A stretch of 64,000 nt of DNA, taken from contig JAUPFV010000001.1 in assembly GCA_036936605.1 (NCBI GenBank), forward strand, positions 214,673,530 to 214,737,529. Direction: 5' to 3'. The translations under genes and the position numbers were made by a program. Position 1 is the stretch's first letter, and each line of letters starts with the position of its first letter. The notes under the pieces were generated by a model. It did not search any database. It was not told the DNA's origin and saw nothing but the letters and a program-made list of their open reading frames with translations. This DNA comes from Limnanthes douglasii subsp. nivea. Taxonomy: Eukaryota; Streptophyta; Magnoliopsida; Brassicales; Limnanthaceae. Shown here piece by piece: positions 35,876 through 46,740 of the stretch.

Positions 35876-36352
35876 GAATTTAAATCATTTAAAATTATAT
35901 CGCCAATCTTAGTAATTTTGATGATGCGCTCTTTTTCCACCCTGATGGCATGGGAGGGTTTTTTTAATGAGGCATCTGAACTATCATTCTCCTTATTAAT
36001 ATATTTTATGTTTTCGTCACTCGATGTGTTTATTACGTATTCTACATCCTTACAAATAATGAATAGGTCAATGACCATGCTTATGTGCTATGCAAGGGAC
36101 CACACTGAGTCAATATTAAGCGTTTATAAATACGAATGATCTAATTGGTCACGCCTATGTGGCTATGTAAAGGCCGTACTGAGCCTCATACCTTGTAACG
36201 GGTATATTCGCGATCTGGTTACAAACCAAGTCTATAGCAGACCACACAATAGGGTCTGAAGACCTCGCCGTGATTCAGCTGCAAGGATACATTATTTCCT
36301 AAGCTACACAATGAGCCCTATTGAGCTCAATCTTGTAAGGATTCGTCAGCAC
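35876..36352. repeat. Non-coding stretch with degenerate repeats of about 74 bases
   Basis: From about 36074 to 36352 a pattern like ctatgtggctatgtaaagg...actgagcctc recurs at about 36081, 36155, 36232 and 36304, with strong divergence. The nature is unknown; such arrays are common near gypsy 3' ends. The bases agcac at 36348-36352 are the left flank of gypsy element 1. Confidence 0.35.
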
Positions 36353-36700
36353 TGGTGAGGATAATTACCGCCTGAGGGTAGGCTTGTAATTTGGTTAGTG
36401 TTTAATAGTAGTATATGGGTGTTATATATTTAGTGTAGAGAGTAGAGAGATAATTAAGCTAGCTGGTTGCAGTTAATTCTCATTGCCCACACTTAATGCA
36501 GGTGGTTGGGTATTTATACCCTAATGTTTGGGCCCTTATGGGCTTTCGGGTAGCTTAGTCAAGTAGTGTTTAGGTTTTTTAGTACTTTTGTCATAGTTCG
36601 AACAGTCCTATGGTCTGAATGTTCGAAGTGATTTGTCCGGTCCGGAGGCCTTGGACCGATCTGTCCTTGTCCGGGGAGCATGCAGAATTCGGACTCATCA
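36353..36700 (-). repeat. 3' LTR of gypsy element 1
   Basis: 348 bases. It aligns along its length with the LTR at 46741-47148, with about 11 substitutions (mostly transitions) and a 60-base deletion after 36550. A TATAAATA box (minus strand) is at 36511-36518. Confidence 0.93.
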
Positions 36701-36715
36701 GGAGCCCCTTTTTTA
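36701..36715 (-). promoter_or_regulatory. Polypurine tract of gypsy element 1
   Basis: The minus strand reads aaaaaaggggctcc directly against the start of the 3' LTR, which is the site for plus-strand DNA priming. Confidence 0.75.
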
Positions 36716-37040
36716 GGTGTTTGTGCAAATACTCTTGTCAAAGACCTGAAAAACAGTCCGGCATCAGGGGTAGTTTTAATCCGGACAGGTCTGTCAATTT
36801 GGGCTATGGGTTTATCCGGACTGATAAAGCTTCACGAATTCAAAACGGTTTTTGCCAGAGTTCGTGGGACACGTGTCGCTCTCTGATTGGTTGCTTCAGC
36901 CGTTTTTTCACCTTGAATTTCGAACCCACCTTCTTCGAAAAGCAACCTCTTAATTAAAGGTGGTGACATCAGCGCCGTCTTTTAATCATTACCAATCTTT
37001 TCGAATTCTCCTAGGAATCAACTTCTTTTTTCAGATTTAC

Positions 37041-37048
37041 TATAAATT
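37041..37048 (+). promoter_or_regulatory. TATA box of the antisense gene
   Basis: Tataaatt about 100 bases upstream of the ATG at 37147, followed by a C/T-rich leader (catctctttcac, ctttctctctct), the usual look of a plant core promoter and 5' UTR. It lies inside the element, outside the LTR. Confidence 0.5.
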
Positions 37049-38506
37049 CAAACTCACTTTCCACTGTTTTACCATCTCTTTCACATTTACTCTGCAAAAT
37101 TTCTCAAAGCTTTCTCTCTCTAAAGCAAAAAATTGCTCAGTAGTTTATGTTTACAGCGAGGAACGCTCTGGTCAAAGGCGGGTGGCTCAACCTTTCTGAG
37201 TTAGAGAAAGCTCAAAAAGTCAAAAGAGAAAGACGAATTGCGGCAGGGTTACCCACTTCGCATGTTGATAGACCAATCACCTCTGCCACAGAGTCAGATC
37301 AAGGCTCTTCTTCTTCTAAGGGCATCAAGCCGAGAAAGCTATTCCAAACTAACCTCTCCCCCATCATCTCTGGTTCTTCGGTTCAAGAATCAGAACCTGC
37401 TGTCGAGCCAGGAGTAACAGCTACTAGCCTCAAAAAACCCTCACCCTTCATAGCAATGGGGTCGGATACGGAGCACTCTCTTCAGAAGCTAGTCGATAGG
37501 AGGAAAGGCCGGTTAGTTAAAGGCCAAGGGTCTAAAAACACTCCCTCAAAGTCGGGGGAAAAAAACAGAAGCACCGGGTCAGAGGTGCCTATTAGAGCCC
37601 CCAAGGACAGACTGTCCAGTCCGGAGGGCACCAGTCCAAGTTTTCAAAGAGAAGCACCTGCTCCGGAGACTCTACCGGAGGCCAGAAGCCAGAAGAACAC
37701 CGAGGCCCAGCAGTCCGGAGACAAGGCTGAGTAAAATTTGAACCCTCCCCCCACTACAACTGCTGAAAACCCTTCAAAAATCATGGAGGAGATAATGGAG
37801 GACTCTGTCGAAGAGGCTCCATTTGATTCTGAGCCCTCCGGTCAGACCAGTAGTGCTATAGCTGTCAAGAAGGACAAAGGCAAAGAGAAAATGTGTTTGA
37901 GGCATCCGGAGCTGCCGGAGAGCCTTGAAGGAAAAGTGGGGCCTTGCTTTCACAAGGTCAGCGTCAAGTATCTCCTTGCCCTACAGAAAATTAACTACGC
38001 ATTCATCCACACAGTTGAGCTGGGCCGGATGCGTACAAAGTGGGGAATACCGGAGAACGTGAAGATTAGGATCCCCATTCACCCAGAGACTCCCATGGAC
38101 TGTAAGCTAAGCGAAGTCTTCATGTTCACGGAGCTATTCAATTGGGGGCTCAGATTCCCATTAGACCCAGAGATTGTCAGATACTTCCATCTGATAAAAC
38201 TCTGTCTGAGCCAGCTGAGCCCCAACGCCTGGTACACCCTCATGTCATGTATCATGGCTTCGAGGCTCTCCGGGATTCCTCTGCCTATGGAGGAATTTGT
38301 CGTTGTGGCCGGACTTTGTAGAAACCCCAACATCCCTTTTTACCATTTCAACATGGGGGATGAGCTCAAAGCTGTGGATGACCTGTTAGAGGCAGAGAGG
38401 AACTGGAGGACTGAATTTCTATTTGTAAGTGGGGCTTGGGAAAATGGAAGGAAAATCAAGTCCGGAGAGAACCCAAGCCTTCTCAAAAGCAGGTGGAGGA
38501 GCGACC

Positions 38507-38593
38507 GTAAGTATCCTGCCTTATATTTTTGTCTCTTTCTCTTTTCTTTTTAGACTTAGTTTATACTAACTGGTCTTTCTTTTGTCTCAACAG
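38507..38593 (+). other. Intron of the antisense gene
   Basis: Perfect plant donor gtaagt, a T-rich interior (ttttgtctctttctc) and acceptor caacag. Coding character on both sides supports real splicing. Confidence 0.75.
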
Positions 38594-39859
38594 AACTGCC
38601 CAAGGAATTTAGTGACTACTTGAAAGCCGGGCAGGTTACTTGTGGGGGAACCGATTCCATGCTGCTTTTACCAGTGGAAACTTGGCAAGGTCTCACTTGT
38701 GGAACACCACAGGTCGGAGAGACTTGACTTTGGAGGAGCTCACCACTAAGCCTCCTCCGGATGTTGTGCTTAAGAGGACCCATGAGCTAGATGGGACACT
38801 CTTCCTGCCAGGCCGGGCAAAATCCCCGAGCAAGATGAAAGGCAAGAAGAAGAAGGGCAAGAATATGGTGGGTGGTGCTAACCCTGCTGATGCAGAGAAA
38901 GATGCTCCAATAGACCCGGAGGGGGCAGCCCATACCCAAATTGATGCTGCTCTCTTGGAAGTGGTGGAGCAAGAGACTGAAAAGCAAGAAGCGAACCTCC
39001 CAAAACCTCCAAGGGCTTCCAAGAGAAATCGTAAACAGGGAAGCGAAGGCACAAACCGGGAGGCCAAGAAGAAGAAGACTTCTAAGGGAGACGAGTTTTC
39101 CCTCCGGGATCCGGAGCCTTCTTTCCAAGCTGATCCTACTGACCCAACGCATGCCGAGGAGATTCCGGGTGACTTTCATACCGATGAGGTTGAGGGGGGA
39201 GATATCAATATTGATGGAGTAGACATCACCGGTCTTGGTGAGCTTGGTGAATACTTCCTCAATCTTCCCAGAGATGACTTTGCCGGGCCTTACCTTCCTC
39301 TGAGCACCTCAAATACGGTCACTTTCAATGGTAAGACCTTTATTGTTTCTAGTGAAAGGGATTTTATAGCCCACTCTTTGTTAAGCAACGTTCAGCCTGT
39401 ACTTGTGTTGGAGAGACAAGTTCGGAGTCAGGAAGACATCATCAAGGATCTTAAGTCTGACAAAGAGAGGCTGTCCGACGACCTTCGCACTGCCACTTCA
39501 AATGTTGCTATTCTAAAGGAAGAGAACGGGGAGTTGAAGAGAAACCAAGAGGCAAGCACCACCAAGGTCACCACTTTAGAGGACACCATCACAGAGCTCC
39601 GGGGGAAGTTGTCCGAGCTGGAAAAAGATCTTGCCACCTCAAAGGGGGAATCTAAAACCAAGGACCAGATCATCACCAACTTGACCAATGACAAAGTTTC
39701 TCTTGAGAATACAGTGTCTAAGGCTGCCGAGGAGAAAGCGACTTTGCTAAGGGAGCAGGAGGCTAAGATCCAAGCCAAGATTGATGATTATGCCACCAAA
39801 ATGATCGACAGCCAGGAGGAAATGTATGCCAAGGTGAGGTCTGACATGGTTCTACTGGT

Positions 39860-40262
39860 TTTGAACAGTAACTCGTCCCTGGACTATCCACTTTGGTGAC
39901 AGATAGTCCCTGGACTTTCAAAAGTCTGTTCGTAGTCCCTCGACTATCCAGTTTGGATAAAGTTAATCCCCTTGCATGTGTTGACTATCAATTTTTGTGA
40001 CAGATAGTCCTTCAACTATTCATTTTCAATAAATTTAGTCATTTGACTTTCTATTTTTGATAAAGTTAGTCCCCTTAATAAACATGCACATGGGACTAAC
40101 TTTATCCAAACTAGATAGTCTAGGGACTACCAACGGACTTTTGAAAGTCCAGGGACTATATGTCAACAAACTGGATAGTCTAGGGACTACGAACGGACTT
40201 TTGAAAGTCCAGGGACTATCTGTCACCAAAGTGGATAGTCCAGGGACGAGTTACTGTTCAAA
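39860..40262. mobile_element. Foldback MITE with long terminal inverted repeats
   Basis: 403 bases. The outer 67 bases (39860-39926 and 40196-40262) are perfect inverted repeats, and the match continues with three mismatches to about 104 bases. The interior contains a further direct duplication of about 60 bases (about 40110-40169 and 40170-40229) of the tagtctagggactac...gactttt unit. There is no coding capacity. It interrupts the antisense gene of gypsy element 1, so it is younger than that insertion. The target-site duplication is unclear, so the superfamily is undecided; long TIRs suit Mutator-type or foldback elements. Confidence 0.85.
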
Positions 40263-40504
40263 GCCTGTTTATACTCTTCCATGAGAAGTTTCTGAAGAGG
40301 AACCTAGGGGACTTATGGCTTCATGTTGAGTCCGACGATCTCCCGTACCATACAATGGCTGATGGAGACTTGAAAGGTTATTCTAGCGCTTCCTCATCCG
40401 ATGACAAAGAACGTACCGGAGAGAGCCCAGACGAAGAGGAAAATGATCCTAAGGGAAAGAAGAAGGTAGATGAAGGTGAGCCATCTTCAAAGGCTCAACC
40501 TTAA

Positions 40505-41037
40505 CTTATGAGTTTTTTACTTTTTATCCAGACTAAAGTCCTTGGAAGGCCAAGGCATTCTTTTTGTAATTGTGTCCGGTATCTGACCAGATAGGTTTTT
40601 TGTTATACTTTTACCATTCAAAAGTCCTTGGAAGGCCAAGGCACTTTAAGTTATTCCAATGAATAGTTCTGTTTAGTACAACTATCATCTTCTTTCATTG
40701 TTTGTTCTAATTTTGATGGCTAGAGTTTAAATAGCCTTTAGTTATTTCATAGTGAGAGTGTTTAAGTTCTCCGGCTAGAGTTTAAATAGCCCTTAGTTAT
40801 TTCATAGTGAGAGTGTTTAAGTTCTCTCGCTATAGTTTAAATAGCCCTTAGTTATTTTAATCCGGATAGTGCGACAAAGGATAAAACTTAAAACACTTGG
40901 AAATTTTTTAAGAAGGCATCAAATTTTATTCAAAAGCCCGGACACCTCATTAAAACCTCCCCGTGCCACCAGAGAGGAAAAAGTATGCCCCCAAATATTT
41001 ACATGGATGTTTAAACAAGTAAATATTTACACCAATG
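40505..41037 (-). repeat. Spacer between antisense gene and pol, with two tandem repeats
   Basis: It lies downstream of both convergent genes. A 23-base unit (aaagtccttggaaggccaag...) occurs at 40535 and 40621 and is itself a hairpin (ccttgg/ccaagg). A 55-base unit (ggctagagtttaaatagcc...) occurs three times, from 40718, 40773 and 40828. Hypervariable tandem repeats in this position are known from Tat/Ogre elements. Confidence 0.7.
40718..40860. repeat. 55-bp tandem repeat, three units
   Basis: Units start at 40718, 40773 and 40828 and are nearly identical, the third partly cut short. Confidence 0.85.
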
Positions 41038-44000
41038 CTACTCCAAGTACATCCGGAGATGCTCGATATTCCAAGGATGAGTCAAAACTCTTCCATCTTT
41101 GTCTTCCAACCAATATGTTCCAGGTTTAATTCTTTCAATAACCATATACGGACCTTCCCAAGTTGGGGCCAGCTTTCCGAACAACTTTTCTTTAGTGTGT
41201 AAGAAGACTTTCCTTAATACCTTGTCCCCCGGTTGGAAATCTCTTCTTTTAACTTTCGAAGCAAACCTGCTTCTCATCAAACCCTGATAGTGTGCAACTC
41301 TAAGGTGAGCTTTAACTCGTCTTTCTTCTATCAAATCAAGTTAACCTCTGATTTCCACCTCATTAGCATGTTCGGAGAAGTTGTGAACACGAAATGATGG
41401 GAGAGTTTCTTCTATGGGAGCTACTGCATCCATCCCAAAGATCAAAGCAAAGGGTGACTCTTGTGTTGCAGCCCCAGGTGTTGTCCGGTAGGCCCACAAG
41501 ACCTCTTGTAAATAACTAGGCCACTTCCTAGCAGCCCTTTCCAAATTCTTCTTTAAACCGGACAGTATAGTTCTATTAGCTACTTTAACTTGCCCATTTG
41601 CTTGTGGGTGGAAAGGTGAAGAGAAACAATGTTGTATACCCCTTGAGGCACAAAAGCTCTCCATTTCCTTATTGTCGAACTGTGGCCCATTATATGTTGT
41701 TATCTTTTGTGGGACACCAAATCTGCAACAGATGTTGGATAAAATGAATTTTATAACAGCTTTTGATGTTGTCCCTGCTAGAGGGGCTGCTTCAATCCAC
41801 TTCAAAAAGTAGTCTATGGCAACAATTATAGTTTTGCGCCCTCCGGACGCCACAGAGAGAGGCCCCACTAAATCCAACCCCCAACGAGCAAAAGGAATAG
41901 GCTCAGAAATTGACTCTAAAGGAATGGTTGGGACATGAATTTCATTGTTGTACCTCTGGCATGGGTCACACCTTCTTACCAATTCCTTAGCATCTTTCAT
42001 GATAGATGGCCAATAGTAACCGGAAAGTAAAACTCTTCTTGTTAAAGCCCTAAACCCACAATGGGCTGATCCCTCACCATCATGCAATTCAGAGAGGACT
42101 ACTTGAGACTCTTCATCCCCCAAACAGCGCAGGAGAGGTTTACTGTTAGATTTTTTATACAACACTTCTCTCAATATGATAAAACCACGAGCCTTGTGTT
42201 TTAATGTTCTGGCTAGTGACTTATCCGGAGGCACGATCCCATTGGAGAGATATTGCAGGAGAGGAAACCTCCAATCTTGAGGTTGTTTCATTTGCACTTC
42301 AAAAATTTCCTCTTCTTTACCCTTACTAAGTTGAATGGAGGGGCTTTTAAGCACATGGATCCATGGATATGACTCCGTATATGCTATGGTTGCTAACGAG
42401 TCTGCTAGCTCATTTTCTGCTCGGGGTATGTGCTCATAAACAACACCTTTAAACTTGAGTGCCTCATTTTTAAGGAGGAGTAAATATTTCACAAGCTGCT
42501 CCTTTTTAACCTCAGATTGGCCTTGAACATGGTGGATAAGAAGCTGGGAGTCACTTAGTAGCCTGACCCTCTTAGCCCCACAAATGTAGGCTAACTTTAA
42601 ACCAACTATAGCTGCTTCGTATTCGGACTCATTATTAGATGCCCTGAAAGCAAAACAAATAGCCTGGTACATCTTGTCTCCATATGGAGAAGTTAAACAC
42701 ACCCCTGCACCACATCCCATAGTGCTAGATCCACCATCTGTTCGGACGATCCATACCTTTTTATCTTTTATGTCAGTAGTTTGCTCTGAATCCCTGTCGG
42801 AGTGAAATTCAACCAAAAAATCAGCCACAGCTTGGGCCTTGACTGCTGTTCGAGGAGCAAAGTCTATATCGAAGTCTCCCAACTCTACTGACCACTTAGT
42901 CATCCTGCTTGAAATGTCTGCCTTTTGGAGGACATTCTTCAGGGGAAAAGAAGTCCGGACGATGATGGGATGAGCCTGAAAATAAGGCCTCATCTTCTTG
43001 GCTGCTATCACCAGGGCTAATGCTAATTTTTTGAGTTTCAAGTAACGCCTTTCTGCATCTATCAAACTTTTGCAGATGTAGTACACTGGATGGGGATGAC
43101 CATCGACCTCCCTTACCAATACAACACTGATGGCACAACTTGAAACTGCCAAATATACGAAGAGTGTCTCCCCATCAACTGGTTTAAACAAAGTTTTGGG
43201 GGAGGACAGGTGCTTCTTGATCTCATTGAAAGCCTCATCACACTGTGGGGTCTAATCGAATCCCTTTGCACCTTTCAAGGTTTGAAAGAAAGGGGCACAC
43301 CTGTCCGAAGACCTTGAGATAAATCTGTTTAAGGCAGCTAATCTCCCCGTTAACCGTTGTACTTCTTTAATATTTCGAGGAGGCTCCATTTGGAATAGAG
43401 CATTGAGCTGGTCCGGATCGGGCTGTATTCCATGCTCACTTATAATATAGCCTAGAAACTTCCCGGACTGTACTCCGAACACACATTTTTCTGGGTTTAA
43501 TTTTAAATTCACTATTACCAAGTTGGCAAAAGTTTCTTGGAGATCGGACAAGTGCAATTGCTCATCCACACTCTTCACCATCATGTCATCAATGTACACT
43601 TCCATATTTCTTCCATTCTGATCAGCAAATACCTTGTTTACTAATCTCTGATAAGTAGCCCCAGCATTTTTCAACCAAAACGGCATTACCTTATAGCAAT
43701 GAAGACCTCTGTCAGTGACAAACGTGGTATGCTCTTGATCCTTCGGATCTACTTGAATCTGATTGTATCCGGAGAAGGCATCCATAAAGGAAAGCAGCTT
43801 GTTCCCATAGGTGGAGTCTACTAACTGATCAATCTGGGGGACCGGATACAAATATTTTAGGCAAGCTTTATTGAGATCTGTGAAGTCAATGCACATGCGC
43901 CACTTGCCATTTTTCTTTTTTACCAGAACCGGATTGGCAGTCTACAAAGGATACTGAGACTCCTTGATATGCCCCATCTTTGTGAGCCTGTCAACTTCTT

Positions 44001-44324
44001 GCACAATGACATCAGCCTTCTCCTTAGAAAAAGCTCTTCTCTTTTGAAACACTGGTGTTATGTCTCTCCGGACTGATAGATGATGTGATATCACTTCTGA
44101 TGGAACCCCAGTAACATCAGCATTGCACTAAGCAAAAACGTGATGATGGTTTTTCAAAAACTTTAACATTTCATTTTTCAAAACGGGTGGCATCTTAGAC
44201 CCTATCTTGACACATTTTCTTTCTTCCAGACAGTGTGTCTCTACCTCTTCGACCGGTATCAACACTCCAAGGGTCTCCCTGGGTCATCAATTTCACCCTC
44301 ACCCCCAGAAAGCCCCCCAAATTG
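41038..44324 (-). pseudogene. Gypsy element 1 pol: RT, RNase H, aRNase H, integrase
   Basis: One minus-strand frame with a few stops (TAG in YPL-stop-TANP near 43940, TAG at 43252-43254 for Trp, TAA at 41341-41343). RT at 43896-43252: MCIDFTDLNKAC, FMDAFSGYNQIQVDP, and YIDDMM intact (DD codons 43585-43590). RNase H follows at about 43190-42800. The second, archaeal-type RNase H at about 42760-42350 keeps its acidic set (TDGGSS, NNESEYEA, SDSQ, ENELADSLA). The integrase zinc finger is near 42080-41960, ending C-x2-C. In the integrase core, D is kept in GLDLVG (41872-41874), but the second Asp is Tyr (TTYNGPQF, 41692-41694) and the catalytic Glu is Lys (NGQVKVAN, 41584-41586). Replication enzymes look sound; integration chemistry does not. 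Confidence 0.92.
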
Positions 44325-45152
44325 CTATTGTTCACTGATACGAACTGCCCCCAGTGTTCGGGGAGCCAGAGCAGTAGTATAACATTTCCTTGCAACCTTT
44401 TGAGTGCTCCGGACGACTCCAACCTGTCCCTGAACAGCATATTTCAAGCACTGGTGGACTGTTGAAGCCACTGCATGCATCCTAGAGAGCCAAGACCTCC
44501 CTAGAATAGCATTATAGCAAGTGGGACAATCCACCATAATAAAGAGTATTCTGACCATTTTCTTGAAAGGGACCTTGCCCAATAGAACTTCCTCTTCGAA
44601 CTCTCCGATCACATCTGCTAAGCTGCTTGTAAAGCCCACAATTCATCTGTCCGAACTCTGAATTACAGCTGAATTTTTCATTCTCTTGTATGTGGTTAAG
44701 TAAAGGATATTGGCTGAGCTTCCAGTATCCACCAGAATTCGTCTTATGTCGTTGCCCCCAATAGATGCTCCTATGACAACAGCATCCTTATGAGGGCCAG
44801 CAATATCTCTTAAATCATCTTCATCAAAAAAAATGAAGGGGAATGAGTTTTGTGACTGATAGGAAGTCATGCCTCCTTCTAGCTGGGAGGCTAAAGTATG
44901 CACGTGCCTCTTCCTCGAAGAAGCAGTAGGAGCTGTCATAGTGTCCCCTCCAAAAATTGTAAGTGACTCGAAAAACTTAATGAATCCGGAGACCGACCTA
45001 GAACATTCCTCAATTGTACCTACTCTGTTTCAAGTTGGATCAGGATCCAAGTACTCAGATTCCACATCAAACCTCTCAATTATAACCATGGCTCCCTCCG
45101 GAGCAGCATTACTTGGACCAACCCGGTGAGTGTTGTCAGTCCTGTTACCTCC
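44325..45152 (-). pseudogene. Gypsy element 1 protease region
   Basis: Follows gag in the same polyprotein. The aspartic protease motif is intact: RRILVDTGSSANILY, with D-T-G codons at 44721-44729. The flanking blocks MTAPTASSRKRHVHTLASQ and CPTCYNAILGRSWLSRM are shared with element 2 and with the decayed element at 8170-10647. In-frame stops occur at the gag end, at DPT-stop-NRV near 45040 (element 2 has CGG there) and at 44643. Confidence 0.85.
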
Positions 45153-46713
45153 TCATCTTTTGACGTAAGCTCCCAGCTTTTCCCTCTCAATCAAGTTCTG
45201 AACTTCTTGTTTTAATGCTATGCAGTCATCAGTGGTATGACCAATATCATTGTGATATTGGCAAAAAGATTTATTGCGATGCTCTATGGGAGACTGCAAT
45301 GTGGCCGGTCTCCGGTAATGCACCTCTTCCTTTGCTTTATCAAAAATGGTGGCCACACTTTCTTTCAATTCTGCGAACCACTCTGGTTGGACCCATGGCC
45401 CTCTCTTGTTTCTGGATTGCTGACTCTGAGCAGGAGCAGCTGGCTGAGACTGATCTTTTGCCCTACCATGCCCCTGTCCGGTCTCTCTTGCTTTGTTCCC
45501 GGACTGATTCTGATTGGGATTTGGTGCCACCGGGGTAGACCTTACCTGCCTGTGCACCCTGGTTTTCTTTGTTTCATCAACGTTTATTTGTTTTCCAACC
45601 TGATTCAGCAACCCTCCCCATGTCATGGCCTTCTTTCTGGTCACTGAGTCAGCCAAGTTGCCAGGGTTCAAGCCCTGTCTTAGGGATGCTATTGCTACAT
45701 GTTCGAAGCAATCAGCCAACCCATTCTTGGTGTTCACAAAACGGCTTATATATTCTTTCAAGGACTCATTTGGTTCCTGGGCATAATGGATTATTGTGTC
45801 TCCATTGCCCTTTAGCTCTTTACTCCCTACAAACTGCCTTCAAAAGGCTACCCAAAAAGTATCGAAATCTTTAATACAACCCTAAGGCAGGCTGTTGTAC
45901 CATTTTAGAGCACTCCTCGTAAATGATTGGGAGAATGCCCTACAAATTAGTTTATCATCGTCGTCAAAGTTCATCATGAAGTTTTTAAATTGTTCCAGAT
46001 GGTTGTCCGGATCAGTACTGCCATCGTACTTCTCTATTTTGGTGCTGTCAAACCTCTTAGGGAGGTTTCCGGACAGAATTTTAGAAGATAATGGAGATTG
46101 CCTCCAATTTCTTCCACGACTGAACACATTATCCTCATTGGGAGTTGCAAAGATACCTGGTTCATCGTGAAAAGCGAAGGGATCCATCAGCATACCGGTC
46201 CACATGCCTCCGACTGTGAGATGACCCTTTACCAATATTCTTCTTCATCCTTCCATATCTATCCCTTTTTCTTGAATATTTTTTGATCTGTTTTTGCTTC
46301 TTTCTAGTTCGACCCTCATCGCTGATAGAGGATAAAGATTTTTCAACTCATTCATTGTCCGAAGAGCTATCAGAAGATTCTGAGCTTGAGTCAGAACTCT
46401 CCACTGGCTTGGATCGGTGAGACTTTTTGGAGCTGGCATGAGTCTTTTTGGTGCTCACATGAGTCTTTGAAGACTCATGCTCTCTGAGGTTGTCGGTGTG
46501 ATGAGCAACTGATGCTTTGGACTTTTCTTTCATTCCCATCTTAGCCTTTTCTGCCCTCAGAGCTTCTATTTCACCATTTAGCCTATCGCGCTCTTCGATA
46601 GTGTACTCATCGTTCTCTCCCACCACTTCGAGCAGAGCTGGTGGTACTGCTGGATTGTCCGGATTCATTCGGACAGACTTTCTTTGCTGGTTTTGAATGC
46701 TTGATTCAGGCAC
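45153..46713 (-). pseudogene. Gypsy element 1 gag
   Basis: The N-terminal part at 46713-46348 begins with GTG in the shared frame (PESSIQNQQRKSVRM). The first in-frame ATG is the MNPDNP methionine near 46668. A charged Ser-rich stretch follows. After a frameshift the frame at 46235-45153 carries the capsid-type core (DGSTDPDNHLEQFKNFMMNF, SFTRSALKWYNSLP) and, at the C-terminus, C-x2-H-x3-GH-x4-C (CQYHNDIGHTTDDC). In-frame stops: TAG at 45882-45884 (SLP-stop-GC; element 2 has Gln), TGA near 45845 where element 2 has CGA, and TGA at 45153-45155. Broken. Confidence 0.88.
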
Positions 46714-46721
46714 CCTCTTCT

Positions 46722-46737
46722 CCCACTGTGGTCGCCA
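46722..46737 (-). promoter_or_regulatory. Primer-binding site of gypsy element 1
   Basis: Three bases inside the 5' LTR, the minus strand reads TGGCGACCACAGTGGG. It starts with TGG as needed to pair with a tRNA 3' CCA. Element 2 has TGGCGACCATGGTGGG at the same place. The tRNA could not be checked here. Confidence 0.75.
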
Positions 46738-46740
46738 ATT

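Larger units (their letters stand above)
37147..40504 (+). pseudogene. Antisense gene of gypsy element 1: Transposase_28-like, coiled-coil protein
   Basis: It runs opposite to gag-pol. Exon 1 (37147-38506) has an S/P/K-rich N-terminus, one in-frame TAA at 37732-37734, then a domain resembling Transposase_28 ('putative gypsy type transposon'): LFNWGLRFPLDPEIVRYF, LSQLSPNAWYTL, a nearby IPLPMEEF and an ERNWRTEFLFV stretch. An 87-base intron follows (38507-38593, GTAAGT...CAACAG). Exon 2 needs a 1-base frameshift correction near 38635-38648. It is acidic/basic low complexity and then, at 39380-39840, a long coiled coil (ERLSDDLRTATSNVAILKEE). A foldback MITE cuts it at 39860-40262; the acidic C-terminus (SSASSSDDKERTGES) resumes to the stop at 40504. 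Tat elements are known to carry extra ORFs here; their function is unknown. A gag-like or nuclear role is only a guess. Confidence 0.75.

Noticed and set aside
35839..36078. 79-codon minus-strand frame
   Set aside because: It overlaps the end of a plus-strand gypsy fragment and degenerate repeats, with no recognisable motif; kept out for lack of support.
36351..36355. First reading of gypsy element 1 LTR starting at the tgagg of 36356 with flanks actgg/ggcac
   Set aside because: These flanks do not match; element 2 shows the LTR ends CCTCACCA, so the edge is 36353 and the flanks become agcac/ggcac.
38693..39179. Minus-strand frames opposite the antisense gene of gypsy element 1
   Set aside because: The plus strand has the intron, domain and coiled coil; the minus frames are mirrors.
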